Positions 1-6,136 of a stretch of DNA of 7,184 nt are shown here, piece by piece. Position numbers and translations under genes: made by a program. Under the pieces are notes generated by a model. The model ran no database searches. It was not told the DNA's origin and was given only the letters and a program-made list of their open reading frames with translations. The stretch lies in the NCBI GenBank assembly GCA_016840905.1, contig JAEORM010000209.1:1-7184 (forward strand), written 5' to 3'. The DNA comes from Candidatus Gerdarchaeota archaeon (GTDB lineage Archaea; Asgardarchaeota; Heimdallarchaeia; JABLTI01). Position 1 is the first letter of the stretch. The number at the start of each line of letters is the position of its first letter.

Positions 1-2
1 TA

Positions 3-1076
3 AGGAACGATTCACTACATGAACGTAAAACTAGAGATTTAAGTAAAGTAATAGCCACATGGATTGAAAGGGATCATCTTTTAACAGGACCGGGAGATGC
101 TCTTGTTCTTATCTTAAATTCTAAAGGTTGTAGTTGGGGTTTAGGTAAAGAAGGGGGCTGCAGTATGTGTGGGTATTCCAACGAAACCTCCGAAGGGATA
201 ACATCAGCACATCTAATAGCTCAAGTAAAAACTGCTTTAGAAGAATTTAGTAACAAAGATTTCCAAGCAATTAAAATTTTCAATTCAGGTAGTTTTTTAG
301 ATGAAAATGAAATCCCAGCTGAAGCTCAGGTATCCATTATTGAAATGATAAGTACTTTACCTGAGGTAAGGGAAATTATAATTGAATCAAGACCAGAATT
401 TGTCACTAATTTAGCATTAGAGAGATTTACTAAAATACTAAAGAATAAAATACAACTTGAAATTGGCATTGGATTGGAATCTAGTAATGACGAAATAAGA
501 ATTAATAATGTCAATAAAGGCTTCTTATTTTCTGCTTATCAAAAAGCTGTTTCTATTGCTGTCAAACATAATATGCGTGTTAAAACTTATCTGCTTTTGA
601 AACCATTATTACTAACCGAGAGGGAAGCGATTGGTGATACAATCCAATCCGCACTAGATGCAATAAAAGCAGGATCAAGATCAATTTCTATTAATCCTGT
701 TAATGTACAAACAGGGACTCTCGTCTATCAATTTTGGCACGATGGATTGTATCGTTCACCTTGGTTTTGGAGTTTAAAAGAAGTTATTCAAACCTTGTGG
801 AAGAAAATAGCGGAAGAAAATCTCACAGATAAGATTGATAGAATTGTAAGTGATCCATCTGGAGCGGGAACTCAAAGAGGTATTCATAATTGCCGACAAT
901 GCAACAACCAATTCATAAAAAACATAAAAGAGTATTCAATTTATCAGAATCCAGCAATACTGGATGCAATAAATTGTTCTTGTCATAGTGTATGGGAAGA
1001 GTTACTTGATCAAGAACAATCAACTCGTGATTTTACAATTCATAAGACAGAACAAGCGATGAACTTACTCAAATAA
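3..1076 (+). CDS. Archaeosine biosynthesis radical SAM protein, RaSEA family (5' partial)
   Basis: The reading frame is open from base 3 to the stop at 1074-1076, giving 357 residues with no start codon inside the window, so the gene begins upstream. Residues are counted from base 3. A C43-x9-C53-x2-C56 cluster (ending CSMCGY) is the Elp3-like way of holding the radical-SAM 4Fe-4S cluster. It is followed by the NSGSFLD, ESRPEF and EIGIGLES stretches typical of this family's barrel. Near the C-terminus, C297/C300 and C325/C327 form two cysteine pairs that probably bind zinc or help hold tRNA. Known family role: with ArcS, RaSEA converts the lysine adduct of preQ0 at tRNA position 15 into archaeosine. 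ArcS is not in the window. The queD-like gene downstream supports a deazaguanine role. An ATG at 165 is not the start, because it lies inside the cluster motif. The specific RaSEA assignment rests on recalled family resemblance; radical SAM membership is near certain. Confidence 0.88.
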   Translation, partial: RNDSLHERKTRDLSKVIATWIERDHLLTGPGDALVLILNSKGCSWGLGKEGGCSMCGYSNETSEGITSAHLIAQVKTALEEFSNKDFQAIKIFNSGSFLDENEIPAEAQVSIIEMISTLPEVREIIIESRPEFVTNLALERFTKILKNKIQLEIGIGLESSNDEIRINNVNKGFLFSAYQKAVSIAVKHNMRVKTYLLLKPLLLTEREAIGDTIQSALDAIKAGSRSISINPVNVQTGTLVYQFWHDGLYRSPWFWSLKEVIQTLWKKIAEENLTDKIDRIVSDPSGAGTQRGIHNCRQCNNQFIKNIKEYSIYQNPAILDAINCSCHSVWEELLDQEQSTRDFTIHKTEQAMNLLK

Positions 1077-1080
1077 TAAG

Positions 1081-1110
1081 AAAAAAGGTTTGATTAAAAT
1101 AACCTTTTTT
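1081..1110 (+). terminator. Stem-loop terminator with T tract after the radical SAM gene
   Basis: Bases 1081-1090 (AAAAAAGGTT) pair perfectly with 1101-1110 (AACCTTTTTT) around a 10-base loop, and the 3' arm ends in six T. It begins four bases after the radical SAM stop codon. Archaeal RNA polymerase stops at T tracts, often without a hairpin, so the T run alone may suffice. It suggests that the next gene has its own promoter. Confidence 0.75.
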
Positions 1111-1169
1111 AGTAGGTAAAAATCACAAATAACAAGAAAACAATCTTTCAATAAAAGAATAATAGAGCT

Positions 1170-1174
1170 GGTGG
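1170..1174 (+). promoter_or_regulatory. Putative SD site for the DUF366 gene, supporting an ATT start
   Basis: GGTGG at 1170-1174 is the only SD-like sequence just upstream of the conserved DUF366 frame. It ends six bases before the ATT codon at 1181. No comparable site lies before the TTG at 1262, where the upstream sequence is CATTACAAAAA. The match to the archaeal anti-SD is short (GGTG), so this is moderate support. Confidence 0.45.
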
Positions 1175-1180
1175 ATTAAA

Positions 1181-1774
1181 ATTAAGATAGTAGTAAATGA
1201 TTTCTCACAAAAGGAATGTTATGATGGTAGCCAAATAAAACCGCTCTGGGCATTACAAAAATTGAATGTGTTAGGTGATTCAATAATCGTTTTTCGTGGG
1301 AGTATGAAAATAGCTCAAACAGAAATGATTGATGTGAGAGACATCGTACGGGAAAAAAATCTGGCTGAAATATTGATTTCAGGAGATGACTGTATACATT
1401 TTATTATTGAGATGTTTGATGATCAACCAGCAAATTTGAAAATAGCTTATCATCGTTTACATTTACTAGCTTTCATTGTTCAAAGAAAAATAGAGCAATT
1501 ATTAGCAATAACACTTGAAAAAAATGGAACAGACCTCTATTTTCAAGGAAAGAAATTAAATGTAGCAATTGCAACAAGCTCAAATAATTCTTGTAAGATA
1601 CACTTTGGAATAAATATCGTTTCAAAAGGTGTACCAAAATACGTTGCTGCTGTTGGATTACATGATATTTCACCAAAAATCGATTTAGAGAAATTAGCTC
1701 GAAGTATTGCTGAAGAATTCGTGAATGAAGTTCAAGCAATCAGTGATGATGTCACAAAATCAAAAACCTCTTAG
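1181..1774 (+). CDS. DUF366 family protein, apparently starting at ATT
   Basis: This is a protein of about 197 residues with no assigned biochemical function. The region from 1262 gives 170 residues, but the same frame is open upstream to a stop at 1163-1165 and encodes family-like N-terminal sequence (VVNDFSQKECYDGSQIKPLW, from 1190), so the true protein starts earlier. Between 1166 and 1261 there is no in-frame ATG, GTG or TTG; ATT at 1181, after GGTGG at 1170, fits the family's usual N-terminus and length. Other family-type stretches are GDSIIVFRG, GDDCIHFIIEMFD and KIHFGINI. It has no signal peptide or membrane segment and looks like a soluble cytoplasmic protein. It is followed after 12 nt by the queD-like gene and lies behind RaSEA, so a role near deazaguanine or pterin metabolism is plausible but is inference only. 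The family call comes from memory of its conserved blocks. Confidence 0.82.
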   Translation: MKIVVNDFSQKECYDGSQIKPLWALQKLNVLGDSIIVFRGSMKIAQTEMIDVRDIVREKNLAEILISGDDCIHFIIEMFDDQPANLKIAYHRLHLLAFIVQRKIEQLLAITLEKNGTDLYFQGKKLNVAIATSSNNSCKIHFGINIVSKGVPKYVAAVGLHDISPKIDLEKLARSIAEEFVNEVQAISDDVTKSKTS

Positions 1775-1786
1775 GAGTAATAACAT

Positions 1787-2245
1787 ATGCCTTATGAAAT
1801 TGACTTTGAAGACCCTCGAATAGGATTTGCTTCTGCACATTTTATTATTGGCCATGATAAGTGTGGACGATTACATGGTCATAATTATTTTATCCGAGTA
1901 AATCTTAAAGGTGAATTGAATAAAGAACATATGGTATTAGATTATGGTGTTCTTAAAGAGGAACTACGTAAAATAACTAAACCTTTAGACCACCGAGTGC
2001 TTATTCCTTCTCAAGCAGAGGGACTTTTAATAGAAGAAAAGGATGATTCAGTAGAAATTCACACTTGTGATAAAAGGTATCTCCTACCAAAAGAGGATGT
2101 AGTATTTTTACCTTTACCAGCTACAACTTCAGAAGAATTAGCCAAATATTTTCATAATGAACTTAGTAAACTCTGGCCAAAACTTATAATCACAGTTAAT
2201 ATAGAGGAAGCACCAGGAGCAAGTGCAACCTTTACTACTAAGTAG
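1787..2245 (+). CDS. queD: 6-carboxytetrahydropterin synthase (QueD / PTPS family)
   Basis: This 152-residue enzyme of the 6-pyruvoyl-tetrahydropterin synthase fold converts dihydroneopterin triphosphate to 6-carboxytetrahydropterin, the first committed step to preQ0 and hence archaeosine. Zinc ligands are H18 (in FASAHF), H30 and H32. C26 in the C-x3-HGH motif is the catalytic cysteine expected of QueD and PTPS-I, whereas PTPS-III has glutamate there. LDY (51-53), LDHR (67-70), the TTSEELAKY helix and the EEAPGASA end complete the family pattern, with E140/E141 as the likely pterin anchor. The ATG at 1787 has AGGAG at 1773-1777, overlapping the stop of the DUF366 gene, so the two are almost certainly co-transcribed and translationally close. 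A tetrahydropterin role (PTPS-I) cannot be excluded from sequence alone; RaSEA nearby favours QueD. Confidence 0.9.
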   Translation: MPYEIDFEDPRIGFASAHFIIGHDKCGRLHGHNYFIRVNLKGELNKEHMVLDYGVLKEELRKITKPLDHRVLIPSQAEGLLIEEKDDSVEIHTCDKRYLLPKEDVVFLPLPATTSEELAKYFHNELSKLWPKLIITVNIEEAPGASATFTTK

Positions 2246-2283
2246 AATCGTTAAACGAAGGTAACTGTTATAATTCATAATTA

Positions 2284-2306
2284 GCTTCTTATACCTATAC
2301 AGAAGC
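2284..2306 (+). repeat. Inverted repeat in the gap before the ATP-grasp gene
   Basis: GCTTCT (2284-2289) pairs with AGAAGC (2301-2306). The interior TATACCTATA can extend the symmetry if one C (2300) is bulged. It sits in the 79-base gap between queD and the large gene, ending six bases before the GGAGGT SD site. It could be a 3' end structure of the queD transcript, a leader hairpin or a protein-binding site; sequence alone does not decide. Confidence 0.4.
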
Positions 2307-2312
2307 ATTACT

Positions 2313-2328
2313 GGAGGTAGTAATGTGA
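2313..2328 (+). promoter_or_regulatory. Strong SD plus overlapping ATG-TGA / GTG start region
   Basis: GGAGGT (2313-2318) is a near-ideal SD. Six bases later lies GTG (2325), the start of the long frame. An ATG at 2323 overlaps it by one base but is followed at once by TGA (2326-2328). The start of the large gene must therefore be the GTG; the out-of-frame ATG is a start-stop pair. Confidence 0.7.
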
Positions 2329-5297
2329 CTACCGATCATACTGATGAAAGCTTTTACTTGGAATATAAACCAAAATATCGAATTTTCCATGAATTAATGC
2401 CTAATCGTATTAGGAATGTTCTCTTAGTATCAAGTATTTATGATAGTTTTATGTTGGAAGAAGATGGGCGTTTATCTGATCAAATATATGAAGAATTTCA
2501 GAACCTAAATTTGCGTACCCTTCCACGAATTACAAGAGTTTCATCAGCAAAAGATGCTTTAGAATATCTTAACACAAGTTCTTATGATTTGGTTATAACA
2601 ATGCGCCGTTTAGGAGAAATGGATGCTTTTACGTTTGGTAAAAAAGTAAAAGAAATACAAAATATCCCTGTTATCCTCCTTTTAAACAGTGTCGTTGAAA
2701 TTGATTATCTACGAGAAAAGAAAAAAAGAGAAGGAATAGATAGGATTTTTGTTTGGAATGGCGACTCCAAAGTTTTTGTAGCAATCATAAAACATCTTGA
2801 AGATAAAATGAATGTAGATTTCGATACACAAAATGGTCAAGTAAGGATTTTTATTTTAATTGAAGACTCCATTCGTTTTTATTCATTAATTCTTCCTGAG
2901 CTCTATGGTGAATTAATGAGGCAAACACATAGACTCATAACAGAAGGAACAAACGACTATCAAGATTTACTCAAAATGAGAATTCGCCCTAAAATACTTC
3001 TAGCAACGAATTATGAAGAAGCTTTTGAATATTATAAGAAATATAAAAATTACATAATGGGTGTTATAACTGATGTAGAATTTCCAAGAAACGGGAAATT
3101 AGACAAATCTGCAGGATTTTCATTCATTAAAATGTTAAATAAATCTCAACAAAATCTTCCAGTAGTTCTTCAATCTACAAGTAAAGATTATTGTGAAGAA
3201 GCTACTGAATTGGGTTGTACTTTTATCTACAAAAGGTCCCATGGAATGCTTTGGGATTTACGCAAATGGTTGCTTGAAAGTGTTGGTTTTGGTGATTTTA
3301 TTTTCAAGCTTCCAGGTGGGGAAGTTGTTGGTATTGCACGTGACATTATTAGTTTTTACAAAGAAATTGGTAAAGTACCTATTGAATCACTAATCTATCA
3401 TGGAAAAAATGATCACTTTTCTAATTGGTTAAGTGCTCGAGGAGAGTTTGAAATAGCTCAAAAATTGAAGCCTAGAAAGGTATCTGAATTTAATCATGAG
3501 GAACTGCGCAATTTCTTATTGAAAACAATTAATGAAGTGGTATTAGAAAAAACTAGAGGAATAATTAGTGATTTTAACCGTGATAATTATCATTCTGAAA
3601 TACTTTTCTTACGATTGCGTCCTGGTTCTTTAGGTGGAAAGGGAAGAGGTTTAGCTTTTCTAATGTTTTTACTAAATTCATTTCTTATTCAAGATGAATT
3701 CAAGAATGTTGATATTGAGATTCCCAAAACAATAGTTATTGGCACAGCTGAATTTGATAGTTTTATGGAAGTAAACAATCTTTACGATTTAGCTTTTTCG
3801 GGATTTAGTGATGATGAAATTCGCGAGAGATTTGTTAAGGCTAAATTATCAAAGAGTTTGATAAATGATTTGGAGTTCATTTTAAAAGGTTTCAAAAATC
3901 CTCTTGCTGTTAGATCATCAAGCCTACTTGAAGATTCTGCCTATCAACCATTTGCAGGAATATTCAGCACTTATATGATTCCAAACAATAGTAAAAGTAT
4001 CAAAGAAAATTTAGATCAATTATGTACTGCAATAAAATTAGTTTTTGCTTCACCTTTTCTAGAAGTGGCACGTTCCTATGCTGAAACAATTGGTCAAACT
4101 GTTGAAGAATCTAAAATGGCTGTTGTAATCCAAGAAGTTATTGGAAAGGAACACAATAAACGTTATTATCCTGATTTTTCAGGTACCGCTGCTTCATACA
4201 ATTATTATCCTTTTGGTGAATATATGGTTCCCGAGGACCGAATCGCCCATTTAGCATTAGGTTTAGGAAGAATCATTGTAGATGGTGGTGCTTCTGTTCG
4301 TTTTTGTCCCAAGTATCCTAAAATAAATTTCCATGCTACTCCAGATAAATTATTAGACTCCAGTCAGAAGGACTTTTATGCGATTGATTTGTCGAAAAAA
4401 GTTTTTGATGTTTTAATAGACGATCCTTTTGTTCAAAAATACAGCTTAGATATAGCAATTGAGGATAAAACATTATTCCAAGTTGCTGATACTTATGACT
4501 TTACAAATAATTCACTCCAAATAGGTTATCATGGTAATGGTTCACCTGTTATCACCTTCAATAAACAATTGAAATTAGAAACTATGCCTGTTGCAAATCT
4601 TGTATCCAAAATTCTTTCAGTTGGAGAAAAAGCTATGGGATGTTCAATTGAAATTGAGTTTGCTGGTAATTTTGGTGCTTCTTCTAAAGAAAATGATAAG
4701 TTTTACATCCTACAAATTAGACCATTTTTACAGCAAGAATCTATGCTTTTGGAAGAAAATCTAGAAAAATATGATGTTAAACAATTATTAGCTTATTCAA
4801 CTCAAGTTTCAGGGAATCTTTTAAGGAAAGATATTTGCGATATCGTTTATATTAAACCAGAAATTTTTGATAAAACAAAAACTCTCGAAATGGTTAAGGA
4901 AGTTAATGAAATTAATAAAAAACTTATAGCTGAAAATCGGAATTATTTATTGATTGGTTTTGGCCGTTGGGGATCATCTGATAGATTTTTAGGGATACCC
5001 GCAAATTGGAATAATATAAGTAATGCAAAAACAATCATTGAAGCGGGTCTTGAAGATTTTCAAATAGATTTTTCACAAGGAAGCCATTTCTTCCATAATA
5101 TTGTAACTTCTAATATCGGGTATTTGTATATCAAACATAAATTTGAGAATCATTTTATTGATTGGGGGTGGTTGAAAGAGCAACCTCTTATAACAGAATT
5201 TGAATATGTTAGACATATAAGAACAAATAAACCGATAATTATTAGAATTGATGCTAAAAATAGAGAAGGTATGATAATTAAACCAAATGAAAAATAG
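2325..5297 (+). CDS. Dual receiver-like + PPDK/PEP-synthase-type ATP-grasp protein of unknown substrate
   Basis: This 990-residue cytoplasmic protein has three parts. Residues about 30-160 and 172-320 look like two response-regulator receiver domains. The first is degenerate (M93 where the phospho-aspartate should be, no acidic pair, W144 in the lysine place). The second keeps E180/D181, D250, S284-S286 and K303. Residues about 425-801 are a PPDK_N/PEP-synthase ATP-grasp domain: PGSLGGKGRG (433-442), PLAVRSSSLLEDS (526-538) with R530, Q603/E604, FSGT (618-621), IEIEFAGNF (775-783) and ILQIRP (795-800). Residues 802-990 form a C-terminal domain with FGRWGS (879-884) and SQGSHFFHNI (917-926). 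The phosphohistidine swivel domain and TIM barrel of real PEP synthase or PPDK are missing, so naming it as either enzyme would be wrong. I recall similar layouts in Bacteroidetes proteins called PEP/pyruvate-binding. The start is GTG behind GGAGGT; an overlapping ATG is out of frame. cofE follows after 34 nt. The substrate is unknown. Confidence 0.85.
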   Translation: MTTDHTDESFYLEYKPKYRIFHELMPNRIRNVLLVSSIYDSFMLEEDGRLSDQIYEEFQNLNLRTLPRITRVSSAKDALEYLNTSSYDLVITMRRLGEMDAFTFGKKVKEIQNIPVILLLNSVVEIDYLREKKKREGIDRIFVWNGDSKVFVAIIKHLEDKMNVDFDTQNGQVRIFILIEDSIRFYSLILPELYGELMRQTHRLITEGTNDYQDLLKMRIRPKILLATNYEEAFEYYKKYKNYIMGVITDVEFPRNGKLDKSAGFSFIKMLNKSQQNLPVVLQSTSKDYCEEATELGCTFIYKRSHGMLWDLRKWLLESVGFGDFIFKLPGGEVVGIARDIISFYKEIGKVPIESLIYHGKNDHFSNWLSARGEFEIAQKLKPRKVSEFNHEELRNFLLKTINEVVLEKTRGIISDFNRDNYHSEILFLRLRPGSLGGKGRGLAFLMFLLNSFLIQDEFKNVDIEIPKTIVIGTAEFDSFMEVNNLYDLAFSGFSDDEIRERFVKAKLSKSLINDLEFILKGFKNPLAVRSSSLLEDSAYQPFAGIFSTYMIPNNSKSIKENLDQLCTAIKLVFASPFLEVARSYAETIGQTVEESKMAVVIQEVIGKEHNKRYYPDFSGTAASYNYYPFGEYMVPEDRIAHLALGLGRIIVDGGASVRFCPKYPKINFHATPDKLLDSSQKDFYAIDLSKKVFDVLIDDPFVQKYSLDIAIEDKTLFQVADTYDFTNNSLQIGYHGNGSPVITFNKQLKLETMPVANLVSKILSVGEKAMGCSIEIEFAGNFGASSKENDKFYILQIRPFLQQESMLLEENLEKYDVKQLLAYSTQVSGNLLRKDICDIVYIKPEIFDKTKTLEMVKEVNEINKKLIAENRNYLLIGFGRWGSSDRFLGIPANWNNISNAKTIIEAGLEDFQIDFSQGSHFFHNIVTSNIGYLYIKHKFENHFIDWGWLKEQPLITEFEYVRHIRTNKPIIIRIDAKNREGMIIKPNEK

Positions 5298-5298
5298 C

Positions 5299-5316
5299 TG
5301 TTTTGACATCAAAACA
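5299..5316. promoter_or_regulatory. Perfect 8-2-8 palindrome between the ATP-grasp gene and cofE
   Basis: TGTTTTGA (5299-5306) and TCAAAACA (5309-5316) are exact reverse complements around a CA centre. They occupy the first half of the 34-base intergenic gap and touch the SD site of cofE. An 18-bp dyad of this size suits a helix-turn-helix dimer. As RNA it would form a 7-bp hairpin with an ACAT loop next to the SD site. No repressor is identified, so function is inference. Confidence 0.45.
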
Positions 5317-5322
5317 AAGGAG
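5316..5322 (+). promoter_or_regulatory. SD site that fixes the cofE start
   Basis: AAAGGAG at 5316-5322 lies nine bases before the ATG at 5332. It chooses that ATG over the earlier in-frame ATG at 5287, which would overlap the upstream gene and add a 15-residue tail not expected in the family. Confidence 0.75.
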
Positions 5323-5331
5323 TTAAGAAAA

Positions 5332-6102
5332 ATGCATTTAATACCATTAAGCACACCAATCATATCAACTAATGATAATTTACATGAAGTAATTTTGAAA
5401 GCATTGGAGAAAGCTAAAATAAAATTACAAGATGGAGATGTTCTTACTATCTCTTCAAAAATTGTTAGTGTAACTTTAGGATTACTTGTCAATAAAGATG
5501 AAATCACTGTTTCTGAGGAAGCTAAAAAATACGCCGAAATCACCAAATTAGCACCAGAATTTATGGAAGTATCCATTAGAGAGTCAGATGAAGTGTTAGG
5601 TGCTTGTTATGGTGCGTTGTTGACAAGAAAAGATGGTAATGTCATGCCAAATGCTGGTGCTGATCAAAGCAATGCTCCTTTAGGTTCTATAATTATTCTT
5701 CCACCAAATCCATCTAAAATTGCTCGAGATATTCAACATATGCTACAAGAGAAGTTTAATTGTAGAGTTGGTGTAATCATTGGCGATAGTCGAGTTCAGC
5801 CATTAAGACGTGGAACCAGTGGTCTTGCATTAGGTGTTGCAGGTATTGTACCAGTAATTGATGATCGTGGAAGAAAAGACTTGTTTGGACGAGAAATGAA
5901 AATGACTCGAAGAGCGATTGCTGATAACCTTATGTGCGCAGCTGAAATCCTATCCTGTGAAGTTGATGAAAAAGTTCCTTTTGTTCTTATAAGAGATGCT
6001 CCAATTATTCTTACTGAAGAAGATCTTACAGATACAATGTCAATACCTGCAGAGGAATGTATGTATTTCAGCACTTTTATGAAGAAAGATAAGAAGCACT
6101 GA
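5332..6102 (+). CDS. cofE: Coenzyme F420-0:L-glutamate ligase
   Basis: This 256-residue enzyme adds gamma-linked glutamates to F420-0 using GTP, the last step of F420 synthesis, in the cytoplasm. From the ATG at 5332 the family blocks run in order: GDVLTISSKIVS (35-46), the NAGADQSN loop (107-114) with D111 as a probable metal ligand, GVIIGDSRVQPLRRG (147-161) with D152 and basic residues for substrate, LALGVAGI (165-172), DDRGRKDLFGREM (177-189), then the A-D-N-L helix and DEKVPFVLIR. Length matches single-domain archaeal CofE, without the C-terminal FbiB-type nitroreductase extension of mycobacteria. It follows the ATP-grasp gene by 34 nt and precedes endonuclease III by 34 nt, so the three may share a transcript. 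It implies that the organism makes F420. Confidence 0.95.
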   Translation: MHLIPLSTPIISTNDNLHEVILKALEKAKIKLQDGDVLTISSKIVSVTLGLLVNKDEITVSEEAKKYAEITKLAPEFMEVSIRESDEVLGACYGALLTRKDGNVMPNAGADQSNAPLGSIIILPPNPSKIARDIQHMLQEKFNCRVGVIIGDSRVQPLRRGTSGLALGVAGIVPVIDDRGRKDLFGREMKMTRRAIADNLMCAAEILSCEVDEKVPFVLIRDAPIILTEEDLTDTMSIPAEECMYFSTFMKKDKKH

Positions 6103-6125
6103 TTACTTATTTCGATTAGTTAGCT

Positions 6126-6131
6126 AGGTGA
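6126..6131 (+). promoter_or_regulatory. SD site favouring the GTG at 6137 as the nth start
   Basis: AGGTGA at 6126-6131 stands five bases before the GTG at 6137. The earlier in-frame GTG at 6128 lies inside this SD and has only weak upstream sequence. A third GTG at 6143 is also possible at 11 bases. Confidence 0.55.
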
Positions 6132-6136
6132 AAGTA

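Noticed and set aside
165..1076. Radical SAM gene starting at ATG 165
   Set aside because: That methionine lies between two cluster cysteines (C53 and C56 counted from base 3); the frame is open to the left edge and carries the first cysteine, C43.
1111..1180. Promoter for the DUF366-queD unit
   Set aside because: The gap is AT-rich with several weak TATA-like strings (for example CAATAAAAGAATAA), none clear enough to call.
1473..1739. Minus-strand open frame of 88 codons inside DUF366
   Set aside because: The leucine- and phenylalanine-rich translation reflects AT-rich antisense sequence; it is fully covered by the real gene.
1262..1774. DUF366 gene starting at TTG 1262
   Set aside because: It removes a conserved-looking N-terminal block, has no SD, and falls short of usual family length; kept only as the fallback if ATT initiation is wrong.
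3193..3393. Plus-strand open frame of 66 codons inside the large gene
   Set aside because: It is an alternative frame within the receiver/linker region, with no motif of its own.
2325..5297. Naming the large protein phosphoenolpyruvate synthase or PPDK
   Set aside because: Only the ATP-grasp domain matches; the phosphohistidine and PEP-binding domains needed for that reaction are not seen.
5287..5331. Earlier in-frame ATG for cofE at 5287
   Set aside because: It overlaps the upstream gene, lacks an SD and adds a tail absent from the family; ATG 5332 has AAAGGAG.
5073..5576. Minus-strand open frame of 167 codons
   Set aside because: It is antisense to the end of the ATP-grasp gene and cofE, both with clear family motifs; its own translation shows no recognisable domain.
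5796..6074. Minus-strand open frame of 92 codons inside cofE
   Set aside because: It is antisense to strongly conserved cofE motifs and has no family signature.
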